NCBI GenBank assembly: GCA_032622095.1
Contig: CP136062.1
Location: 156,170,875-156,234,874, forward strand
Length of the DNA: 64,000 bases
Direction of reading: 5' to 3'
Source: Siphonodentalium dalli
Lineage: Eukaryota > Mollusca > Scaphopoda > Gadilida > Siphonodentaliidae
The position numbers and the translations under genes are program-made. Below, piece by piece: positions 12,001 through 20,507 of this stretch. Every line of letters begins with the position of its first letter. Positions within the stretch are counted from its first letter, which is position 1. Under the pieces are notes generated by a model. That model was not told where the DNA came from, did no database searches, and saw only the letters and a program-made list of their open reading frames with translations.

Positions 12001-12571
12001 GGCTCGAATATAATTTAGTGCACTCGGTTGATTACTTTCGTATACATGTGCGACTCATTAGATATCCTCTATGTTTCAAGTTGTTCTTTTGTAGGAAAAT
12101 TGTTTTGACTTGAAAATCAGGAAGTGGTGTTTTGGAAGAAAGAGTGCCAAATTGCAAAATGGTATCCTCTCTGACAAATGCACAATTGTTTGCGCTCTAT
12201 AATTACACTAGAGTTGCAGTGAATCCACAATTGTTATGATGCTGCTTTCTTTATGAAATATTTACTTTGTGAATTTGTTTCCATGGCCTCCGATGTTGAA
12301 ACAAGCTACCTCTGCCCCTCCTTGACATACATTTTAACTTTCGAATGTCTCTTTTTTTACAGAAGGGAAAAAAGTCGCCCTGTCATACAACTGCAAATTT
12401 GTGGAGACATCGACACTCTTCCATCACAACGTGGATGAGTTGTTGGTCGGTATTCATAAACAAAACTCTTTGCACAACAACGCGCGAACAGGCTCAGGGA
12501 GGAAGATGAAGGCACTTTTACCACGCATTTTCAAGAGTAAAGCATCCTGTGAAAATTTGATGAAATTATAA
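2748..12571 (+). CDS. RGK-family (Rad/Gem/Rem-like) small GTPase, copy A, four coding exons
   Basis: Coding exons are 2748-3072, 5416-5504, 10763-10946 and 12363-12571: 807 nt, 268 aa plus stop. All introns are GT-AG, in phases 1, 0 and 1. The protein has a Ser-rich N-terminus (37-61), a Ras-like core with P-loop GSHGVGKT (82-89), NKCD (186-189) and ETST (214-217), and a basic C-terminus ending SKASCENLMKL. No DxxG motif is present where G3 should be; WQCFNEE occupies that place. A non-canonical G3, a basic tail with a terminal CxxL-type motif, and no CAAX box are RGK hallmarks. RGK proteins are membrane-associated GTPases that bind Cav-beta subunits and dampen voltage-gated calcium channels; some also act on Rho kinase signalling. 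Length is slightly below vertebrate Rad, Gem and Rem (about 300 aa). No break is seen. I cannot say which vertebrate member is closest. Confidence 0.92.
3073..5415 (+). other. Intron 1 of RGK gene A
   Basis: 2.3 kb, AT-rich, with short open frames only. I see no embedded gene or transposon. Confidence 0.7.
5416..5504 (+). CDS. RGK copy A, coding exon 2 (switch region, altered G3)
   Basis: An 89 nt exon between a TATTCCAG acceptor and a CAG|GTATGA donor. It encodes an acidic run (E-D-D-D-D-N), then IKQVSVMLNGEQVWQCFNEE. The VMLNGEQ block lines up with the V-x-V-D-G-E-E block of RGK proteins, followed by Trp in place of the G3 DxxG. A second AG three bases on (AGAAG|ATG) would drop one Glu and stay in frame. 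Confidence 0.88.
5816..5882. repeat. Intronic hairpin with two competing pairings (copy A)
   Basis: GAGTGGAATTGTGGTTTTA at 5816-5834 is perfectly complementary to 5859-5877 (19 bp arms, 24 nt spacer). In addition ACCACGAGT at 5835-5843 is complementary to ACTCGTGGT at 5874-5882, overlapping the first right arm. A small GTGGTT-TT-AACCAC hairpin lies inside the left side. It starts 312 nt after the exon 2 donor. Confidence 0.9.
6450..6830. repeat. Intronic interspersed repeat, first copy (arm A)
   Basis: Diverged direct match to 7797-8265. Shared blocks are GCCTGG-TT-G-GCACAGG, a GGATTTCGAAAACAAATTT-type block, ATGCAGATGA, GCCACTGTTT and TCTCAATACAC. The family is not recognised. Arm B counterpart: about 44974-45354. 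Confidence 0.65.
7797..8265. repeat. Intronic interspersed repeat, second copy (arm A)
   Basis: Second direct copy of the 6450-6830 repeat. In arm B its right end is truncated by the 160 bp deletion at 46774/46775. The other copy keeps TCTCAATACACAC, so the arm A state here (TCTCAATACACG) is the ancestral one. Confidence 0.65.
8251..8410. other. 160 bp present in arm A, absent in arm B
   Basis: Arm A reads TTCTCTCA-(160 bp)-GTTTATTGATATT. Arm B joins TTCTCTCA directly to GTTTATTGATATT at 46774/46775. No transposon ends or target duplication are visible. Comparison with the related intronic repeat at 6806-6830 says deletion in B rather than insertion in A. Confidence 0.85.
9623..9930. repeat. 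Intronic GGGAC/CTAAC minisatellite bracketed by a 31 bp direct repeat (arm A)
   Basis: The block AAACATCAAATTTGAATC-(T/C)-CTG-(A/G)-AAGATGAC occurs at 9623-9653 and 9900-9930 with two mismatches. Between them lie about 246 bp of short degenerate units such as CTAACCATAACTCTAAC and CGGGACGGGACC. These are the same vocabulary as the 3 kb array at 13365-16490. Confidence 0.88.
10449..10527. repeat. Perfect palindrome, 38 bp arms and 3 nt loop, arm A only
   Basis: Bases 10449-10486 and 10490-10527 are exact reverse complements around a TAT loop. The right arm starts AGTTTACTGAACCAATTCGA. It sits in intron 2, about 235 bp before exon 3. In arm B the right arm is kept (48811-48847), but the left arm is replaced by an unrelated short AAATATATA-type stretch. 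Confidence 0.97.
10763..10946 (+). CDS. RGK copy A, coding exon 3 (G4 NKxD)
   Basis: Starts after CTCCCTTTTACAG and ends at CCGGAG|GTGAGT, a strong donor. It encodes residues 139-199 with YVVVYSRGDRKSF, LRRVSKVTKPIILVENKCDL and the following VRTKVIAAG. The S-F-x-x-A-x-x-L-x-x-x-LRR pattern and P-I-I-L-V-x-N-K-x-D-L-V-R are typical of RGK GTPases. Confidence 0.93.
10947..12362 (+). other. Intron 3 of RGK gene A
   Basis: 1.4 kb, AT-rich. The open frames inside show no recognisable family. I see no embedded element. Confidence 0.65.
12363..12571 (+). CDS. RGK copy A, coding exon 4 (G5 and C-terminal motif)
   Basis: Starts after CTTTTTTTACAG. It encodes E200-L268: NCKFVETSTLFHHNVDELL, then GRKMKALLPRIFKSKASC, then ENLMKL and TAA. 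ETST stands where RGK proteins have ETSA. The basic stretch and terminal C-x-x-L pattern match the conserved RGK tail, which in known members binds phosphoinositides and sets plasma-membrane location. Confidence 0.93.
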
Positions 12572-12920
12572 TTTATCAGTCACCTGTTCAGCAACATTCA
12601 GAGTATGAAATGATGTTATTATAACAATTGTTATATATTTATCATCGGTTATGTGAGATCGTGTAGCACGAGTGCTGTGTGGTAATGTGTTATCTTTGTC
12701 AGTGCTGAGAAGGAAACATGTATACCATTTTAAACAGAGAATACTTGAAGCTAATAACCATATCCTGTCATCCATTTGTAACTCAGATATATTCAAATCG
12801 AAATTATTCAAAATCATGGAATCATATGTTGTACACTTAGCTGCATATATATATATAACATAAACGTAGCATATAACGTATGATTATTTTGTAAGTTATG
12901 GATAATTATGTATAGTCTGA

Positions 12921-12926
12921 AATAAA
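12921..12926 (+). promoter_or_regulatory. Polyadenylation signal, RGK gene A
   Basis: AATAAA, the first canonical hexamer after the stop at 12571, implying a 3' UTR of about 370 nt. It is followed within 20-40 bp by T-rich and TCA-repeat sequence. Confidence 0.55.
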
Positions 12927-12942
12927 ACTATATATCCATGTA

Positions 12943-13076
12943 GAGCATTATCATCATCACCATTATCACCGTTGTCATCATCATGGTCATTATCGTAATC
13001 ATCATAACTGCTATCTGTTATCACAATCAACATCAACATCATCGCCGGCATCATCATATTCATCGCCGTCGTCTTA
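12943..13076. repeat. Degenerate TCA trinucleotide repeat (arm A)
   Basis: Runs of ATCATCATCACCATTATC and similar through CATCGCCGTCGTC. It lies just after the polyadenylation signal of RGK gene A. Arm B counterpart: about 51259-51392, with a few unit differences. Confidence 0.85.
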
Positions 13077-13364
13077 AGTAATCACCACCAATTGTTTGGA
13101 TTATATGAGCATTGACGGTTAACTATTTCGGTCGTAAATATATCTACACGCGCTTCCATTCATCAAACGACGTGAATTCCGTTACTAATTCCTTATTGAT
13201 CATTCGGCAAAATCCGAGAACGGTGGGAAATTACCTCTCATTCGTAAGCGGCCAACGGGGCCGAACACAATTAGGATCAGCTTTCAAAAAGTGGCCTGAA
13301 AATGAGTTACCGCTCTGGTTTGTCAGGAAAATTTCGGGACCGGATGACTCGGAACTTTAACCAG
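13077..13364. other. Unique stretch between the TCA repeat and the GGGAC array
   Basis: About 290 bp with an open frame of 82 codons at 13112-13360 that runs into the array. The arm B frame is also open (51429-51677), but I see no family, no start context and no splice support. I do not call a gene. Confidence 0.5.
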
Positions 13365-16300
13365 GACAGGCGTGTTGGGACCCTAAAGGGACGGGACAGT
13401 AATTCTAGCTGGACCCGGGCCGTGACTATTAATCTAACCGCGGGCGGGACAAATCGGTACCCTAACCCTAACCGGGGCGGGACGCGACTCTAACATTAAC
13501 TGGGACGGGACCTTAGGCCTAACCCTAACCGGGACGGCATCTTAACCCTAACACTGAACAGGACGACGCGGTATCCTAACCCTGACCGGACGGGACCATA
13601 AGTTGTATGTGGGTGTTCGGAACGGATTGTAACTTAACCATAACCGAACCTGGGCCCTACCCCGGAGCGGAACGGTGCGGGACCCCAACCTTAACCCAGA
13701 CTGGACGAGACCGTAATTCTAGCTGGACCGTGACTCATAGTTCTAACCGCGGACGGAACAAGTCGGGATCCTAACCGGGGCGGGACGAAACCCTAACTCT
13801 AACCGGGACGGGAAATAAAGCATAAACATAACCCTAACGGCAGCTTAACTCTAAGACTGAACAGGCCTAGTCCGACCGGACGGGACCATAACCTGTATGT
13901 TGGGGTCGGAGTGACTGTAACTTTAACCCTAACCGGATCGGGGCCCTATCCAGGAACTGAACGGGGCGGGGCCCTACGCCAGGCAGGACTGGACCTTGAC
14001 CCAACCCTGACGGGACATTAACACTGGCTACACCAATAACCCTAAACCTAAACGGCACTGGACGGCTCTGAACGGGAATTTAACCCTAGCCCTAACCGAG
14101 ACGGGACCATAACGCTAACCGTTAGGGGAACCCAATACTAACCGGGACGTGACCCCTGACCCTAACCTATTCGGGACGGGAGCTTAACCCTAACTCTAAC
14201 CGGGACGGTTGGAACCTAACACTAACAATACTCGTAACCTGATGGTGGATCCGGATGGTCCGTACATCGGTCGGGACGAGCCGGGACCATAACAAGGAAG
14301 AGACGGGACCATAGGACGGTACCCTATCTCTAACCGGAACCCTAACCCTACCCCGGGGCGGAAGTCAGGGGAGGGACGTTAAAACTAATCATAACCATAA
14401 CCGGGACGGCACCAGTCGGGGGCAATAACAATAACTGAAAAGAGGCCTTAAGCCTAACCACGAAGGGGACGGGACCTAAACCTTAATACGGACCAGAACG
14501 GGAGGTTAACATAACTACAACCGGGACTGGTGCTAAACCCTAACCCGTACCGGACGGGCGGGATTCTAATTTGGATGTGGTGGTTCGGAACGGTACTGTA
14601 ACATAATCATGTCGGGGGTCTGACACGGAAATTAATTGGGCGGGACCCAAACACTAACAGGACGGGGCCTATGCCCCAACCCTGACCGTGACGGGACCTC
14701 AACCCTTGGCAAAACTATAACCCAAACCCTAAAGGGACTGGACGGTTCGGGCGGGAACTTAACACAACACAACACAACACAACACAACTAACCTGGTCAG
14801 GGCCCTATCACTAACCGGTACGGAGCCTTAAACATAACCTTGGCGGGAGTTTAACCCTATCTGGTACGGGATGTTACTACAGTACTAACTGACAACAATC
14901 GTTACCTGGCGGGTAAACCCGACCGCGGACGGGACGAATCGGGACCCTAACCAGGACGGCACCATAACCTTTAACTGAACGTAACTGGTTGGAACGGGAC
15001 CTTAACACTAAACGTAACCATAAAACTGGACGGGGCCAGAGGACCTGACGTTAACACTAACCATAACCGGGACTGTATGGCTCTGGGCTGGAATTTCACA
15101 ATAACCATAACTGGGACGGGACCAGTCGGGACCCTAACACTAACCTGGACTGGACCTTTGTCCGATTCCTAACTCGAACTTGGACGGGACCTTGAGCCTA
15201 ACCCATAACCGGGAAGGGACGGGACCACAACAAGGGCGGTATCCTAACAGTAGCCGGAACTGGACGGATTGGAACGGGACCTTAACCCTAACCATTACCC
15301 TAAACCGGGACCAGTGTCATGGGACGTCCGGGACTTTAACACTAACCTTAACGATAACCATAACCGGGACTGGACGGCTCTGAACTGGAAATTCACCAGA
15401 ACCTGACTGCGACGAGACCAGTCGGATTCCTAACACTAACCGGGACTCGACCTTAGAGCCATATCCCTAACTCTAACTTGGACGAAACATTGAACCTAAC
15501 CTTAACCGGGACGGGAGCTTAACCCTGACAATAACCGGGGAGGTACCCCAAGCTGGACGTGGCGGGATGGGACCATAACTCTAACCCTAACCGGACGGGA
15601 CGAGTCGGGAAACTAACCCGGGATGGAGAGAGACACTAACCCTACCAGAGTATGACCCTAACCATAACTGTGACTGGACGGCTCGGGAATGTAATTTAGG
15701 CCTAACACTAACCCTAACTGGGACGGACCCTACCACTAACCGAAACGTTACGGTACCTTAAACCAACACCCAACTCAAACCGTGGCGGGATGGGGCTGGA
15801 CCTTAAGCCTAACATAATTATGAGTGGACCCTGACTCGAACCGCGACATGGTCTTAACCTTAGCTCTAACCGGGAGGGGACCGTAACACTATCCGAGATG
15901 TGACGGGACCGTAAACCGAGCCCTAACTCTAAGCGGGACTCGACATTAAAACTAACTCTAGCTAATCCGGGGAGGATGGGACCTAACCCTAATCGGGACG
16001 GAACCGTAACCCTAATTCTAACAGGTACGGGACTCTAACCCTTACAGGACGGGATGTAAACCTTAACCCTAACTGGTACTTGCCCTTAAACCTAACTCTA
16101 AGCCGAACCGTGTAGGGACGGGCCCTTAACCATAACTCTAACCGGGACGGGACCTTTAGGTTCCTGTACCCAACCGCGGCGGTGTGTGCCGGCCCTTAAT
16201 CCTACACTAATCCGAATGCCAGCGGGAGGACATTAAACCTATCTCTAATCCGAATCGGGGCGGGACGGGACCTTAACACTACCCATAACCGGGACGGGAC

Positions 16301-16490
16301 TGGACCCACACACTGACCGTAATCGGCACGGGACGATAAGGGCCGTGACGGGACCCTAGTATAACAGGGATAGATCGAGATGGGACCTTTACACTATAGC
16401 ACTAATCCTAAACGGGACAGGACGGGGCGGATCCTAACCCTAACTGGGACGGGTCCCTAACCATAACCGGGATGGACGGGATGGGACAGC
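13365..16490. repeat. 3.1 kb degenerate array of telomere-like CCCTAA and GGGAC units (arm A)
   Basis: The array is built from two short words in irregular alternation: (C)TAACCCTAAC, which is the C-strand of the TTAGGG telomere repeat, and CCGGGACGGGACC. Typical stretches read CCTAACCCTAACCGGGACGG. No fixed longer period is obvious. GC content is clearly above the flanks. Long open frames across it come from low stop-codon density and are not genes. It lies 0.8 kb past the RGK stop. A smaller block of the same vocabulary sits in intron 2 (9654-9899). Confidence 0.95.
14761..14788. repeat. AACAC microsatellite inside the array, expanded in arm A
   Basis: About five perfect AACAC units (AACACAACACAACACAACAC). 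Arm B at about 52976-52990 has AACGCAACACAACTA, so the run is expanded here or contracted there. Confidence 0.9.
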
Positions 16491-16839
16491 GGGCGCGGGT
16501 AGTGACGGTAACGGGGCGCGCGGGCGAAGCAACTCGTAGTTGTGTTGGTTGGGGCGTCACTGTACGTCTGTTTTCGACCAATTGGCACTGATGTTCTAAT
16601 TTTTTCGGTCCAAATTATCGCCCCATGCACTTTCACTTCAATGTTCCAGACCGAGCATAGCAGCAACTCATATTCGGACACTTTTTGAAACTCGATCCAA
16701 ATTTACTTCGGCTAAATCGAATTCTATCCAGCTATTATTTACATATACTTCTGAACACCTGATATATACATATTTTTTGTTTTGAACTATCAACGTTAGC
16801 GTTGTTAAAGTAATGAGAGCGGGTCTCAAGTTATTCGTG

Positions 16840-17480
16840 AATAATCCTGTGTCTTTCAATTGTTCTTGGCTGATAGCGATTCACGTGATTAGATTCATAT
16901 ATCTGTATGTGGCTCATGTTATCGTTTCTACATTGTGTATCATGGTTTTGCATGCTTCAATATCTACTGGTTAATTTATTTTGGCTTTTATGTGTTAATT
17001 TCATTTCATTCGAGTCTTTTGTAACGTACATAAATTGCCCACAACTCGATATTTGGCCAAGCGATTATTCAACTTTTGCATAGAAGTAAACTTTATTTTT
17101 TGAAAATATTATTTTATCATGACATTCACTGATTTGTATGATTGTTATTCATGCGCTCTAAATAATCCTGTCACTTCCAATTGTCGATTCGTGATCTTGA
17201 ATCACGTGATCATATTCATATATTTGGCGATTGCTCAAGCCGATAGTCTATGTTTTCACGTTTACTACACATAGCGATTACGCAGACCAATGTTCTACAT
17301 GTACGTTGTAATATGTATTACATTATGTTGATTGTGTTCATGGTATACATTGTCCCGAATGTCCTTAACCAGACACCACATGTAAGCGAAAAATAAATTT
17401 GTCGGATCGGAATAATGGACTTTGTCTCACTTACTCCCTATGCATGGAAATTGCTTTAATAGGCATCAAACCAGTGACAT
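16840..17480. repeat. 321 bp tandem repeat, two units (arm A)
   Basis: AATAATCCTGT starts units at 16840 and 17161. Shared blocks include TTCAATTG/TTCCAATTG, a TCACGTGAT-containing palindrome and CATATTCATATAT. The second unit fades after about 17240. Arm B has an additional upstream unit. Confidence 0.75.
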
Positions 17481-17777
17481 TACATAACTACGGTCTTTAC
17501 TTATTGTATATAAATTAATAGAAGTTCAGTAAACATAACTATAATTTGATTAAGTCTCTTTAATCCGTGTTATCGAAGAAAATATATCGTCAAATGTATA
17601 GCGTATTGGGGTACTATTACTTGTACAACCACTTATCTCACATATATCCTAGATTCGTTTAGTTTGCAACTGATGGTAAATTGTGTTCTTAGTATTTTGT
17701 TGAAAGGTAACTGATATGTATACTGTTGATACGTGCGGTTCCAGCTGGACTATACGCACCCCTGATCAAGACTTAGT
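17241..17777. other. No feature seen
   Basis: AT-rich sequence between the 321 bp repeat and the first foldback element. Only short open frames are present. Confidence 0.5.
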
Positions 17778-18260
17778 GGTCCTGCTAATGTGATGTGATG
17801 TGATGCTGGTGGTCTCTGCTGAATTGCTATAATGCGATTCGGGCGAACTGATGCTGTTAAGACAAAGTACCGTTATTTTTCAAATGTTGTCATTTTCTGG
17901 GTGTATGGCTAATACGAGCGGTTTGGAATAAGACCAGTGCATGTTTGGAACATAAAAAACATAGACATTTTGAACAAATATAATAATGGCTGCTCTGGTG
18001 TTTGCAAAACGATGTGAATTGCCATCTTGCTATAGTCGATTTGTCACAACTAGTACAACCAATATAAACATATCTCGCAATATATATGTGTTGGAATGTT
18101 TGATACACACAATGGCTTTTCATATTGCAGATTTTCCGAACGCCGCACAAACGACAATTTTAGAACAAATAACGTACATGTTCTTAACAGCGTAAATTTG
18201 CCATGACAGCATCTTAGCAATTCAACAGATCCACCAGCATCGCATCACATTGGCGGGACC
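17778..18260. mobile_element. Foldback element 1, about 480 bp, long inverted arms (arm A)
   Basis: The left side GGTCCTGCTAATGTGATG...GCTGGTGG...GCTGAATTGCTAT is the diverged reverse complement of the right side TTAGCAATTCAACAG...CCACCAGCATCGC...GGCGGGACC. Weaker pairing continues inward (AACAGCATC against TTAACAGCG; AAATGACAACATTTGAA against AACGACAATTTTAGAA), so arms are about 180-200 bp around a short centre near 18030. It resembles a non-autonomous inverted-repeat element. No transposase is present and no target duplication is clear. Confidence 0.7.
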
Positions 18261-18910
18261 AGTTGACCAGTTGTGATACTGTAATAGGATGAAACTTTAA
18301 TGGTCTGACTGTATTTGTGTTCGAGGGTACGCCAATACATGGGATTCGTTAATCAAATAATTTATTATTGCGACAGTTCTTTAATCTTAGTGTTCGATAT
18401 TCCGAGAGTTCGATACTTAAGAATTTACAGCGACGTGGACATGAATAACAGTCGGGCCTCATCAACATAAAATAAATGTTCCCCGAGGCATCACCATGCG
18501 CAAAAGAATCCCACCGGTATCAACTTTAAACACCATACATACATTTGGGAACAGACAATTAACACACGCGTATATATAATTGCGTAAATGATACACAAAT
18601 ATCCAAATGTTTGTCTTTGTCGTGTCTTATACGTGTATGTTACAACATATGTGACTTATTGGTGCTCTATATAAAGATTCACGTACATGCACGTGCGTGA
18701 GCGACACATACACGTGTAATAATTTAACGCGATGCTGAAACGGATGCCAGCTTCCGTATGTGAGGAAACTACATGCTATTCTGAAAGCTAGCGCGACCTA
18801 CATGTATATTTACATATTCGCGACTTTCGGACTATCGAATAATCGTAATATCTAACTATCTGACAAACGAACTGCCTAATTTTTTCGTCATTTGACAAAT
18901 ATACAACATT
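18261..18910. other. No gene recognised between the foldback elements
   Basis: 650 bp with only short open frames. The 82-codon frame in arm B at 57156-57404 is broken in arm A (no matching long frame around 18610-18860), which argues against a gene. Confidence 0.5.
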
Positions 18911-20200
18911 CATATTTGAGAATAAGTGGGACAGTTGAAGCACAGGTCTCCAGATCAAAGATTTACTCCACCCCCAATAATACTTAATCCCATAGAAATG
19001 TATTCAACTTGGCGGGGCCTAATTTTTATTTATTTTTTTTCACTAAAAAAACAGGTTCAAAATAGAAAACAAATATTTTTGTTACATAAAGGCCTCATAT
19101 ATACGTAGAAATATATTTTCTTACTCATCAATTTGATGTATCCCGTGTAAAAACATGGTCCAGAAAAACTCCTGTTATGAGCACAGGTCTGACGGAAACC
19201 GGCTGTTGAAATCCCTCGATCGAGATGGAGTCCGCTCAACTCGGTCAAAGAGCCGGATTTTGACCACACCGACTTGTGCTTCAAAAACGCACTAAACGGT
19301 AAGTAGAATATATATATTATACATAATTAGAAGCGGAATCACGGCATCATATCTCTCTTATTTATTGAAATAATCAGTTTCATAAAACCGGAAGCAAATT
19401 TAAATTGTCCAAAACAAGCCATTTTGTAAGTAAGCTGATATGACGTAACACTAATTTGTCATTGGCCCAATATAAATCAAATATATAACGAAGAAGTAAT
19501 GTACATACGCTCTAAATATTTACGAAGTTATATTCTTGTCCATGTGTATGTTTTCAAATCGGCATTCGTGTTAATTCAATCTTTATCTATTCTTTTCATT
19601 TTTTATAAATACATATTGTGTTGCATAGAATTATAAATAGTACTCACGGCAGACTCGCATAAAATTGCTGGTTTTGGAAAATTTATATTTGCTTCCGAAT
19701 TCATGAATCTGATTTTTTTCAATAAATACGAGAGATACGATGACGTGATGTGGCCAGATTGGTTTGGGTGTGTCAGTAATTAATTCCGCTTCTAATGATG
19801 TATAATATATATATTTTACTTAACGTTGAGAGTTTTTGAAGCGCAAGTCGGTGTAAAAATCCGACTCGCTGACCCAGTTTAGCGGGCACCATCTAGAACG
19901 AGTGATTTTAGCAGTCGATTTGCTCCAGACCTGTGCTCATATCCGGAGTTTTTCTGAACCAATTTTACACGGCATACTTAAAATTGAAGAGTAATAAAAT
20001 ATCTTTCTACCTATATATGAAGCATTTATGTTGCTAACATTATTTTTGTGTGTTTTGAACCTGTTTGTGGACTTTGAAAAAGTTATAACAAATTAGGGCC
20101 GTCCGCGTTCGATACCTTTCTATTATAGGAAGAATATAGGGGCGGTGCATTTTTGTTTTTGTTCTGGCGACCTGTGAGTTAAAGATGCCCAAATTTGATA
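18911..20200. mobile_element. Foldback element 2, about 1.3 kb, arms about 420 bp (arm A)
   Basis: Arms are 18911-19335 (left) and 19781-20200 (right). The inner ends pair almost exactly: ATATATATTATACAT-ATTAGAAGCGGAAT against ATTCCGCTTCTAATGATGTATAATATATAT. Further out, ACGGGATACATCAAATTGA pairs with ACGGCATACTTAAAATTGA, TTTTGAACCTGTTT occurs on both sides, and AAATTAGGCC pairs with AAATTAGGGCC. Identity falls outward. The 445 bp centre (19336-19780) is AT-rich with no protein. It could be a foldback transposon or an MITE-like element. Confidence 0.8.
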
Positions 20201-20507
20201 AAATACAAAATACACCTAATGTGACAAAATACACAAAATTTGACAAAAACAAATCTTTGGCAACATAAGCATGGACGCTATCATAGACGATATTGGAATG
20301 TTTGCTAGACTGACCACAGTCAAACGTGCTAAAAAGTTGCTCTTTTGAAATTCGACATTTGGCCATCAATACTTCATAATGATAATGCAGGGTTCGTTGT
20401 GCCATTCATTTTCGTGTATACAAACTGTGCATTTGAAGGTTGTTTGCTGTCAAACCGTCAGGGCATCTTTAAGTCATCGCTAGCAACGTTAGATGTCCTC
20501 ACAAAAC

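Noticed and set aside
13112-13493. Open frames of 60-80 codons running into the GGGAC array
   Set aside because: They extend only because the repeat words lack stop codons. Composition follows the repeat, and there is no splice or start support.
13365-16490. True telomere at a contig end
   Set aside because: The array lies inside the window with gene and Helitron sequence on both sides and is far too degenerate for an active telomere.
20040-20405. 121-codon minus-strand frame near the Helitron end, 125 codons in arm B
   Set aside because: Overlaps the right arm of foldback element 2 and diverges by indels between arms. No recognisable domain.
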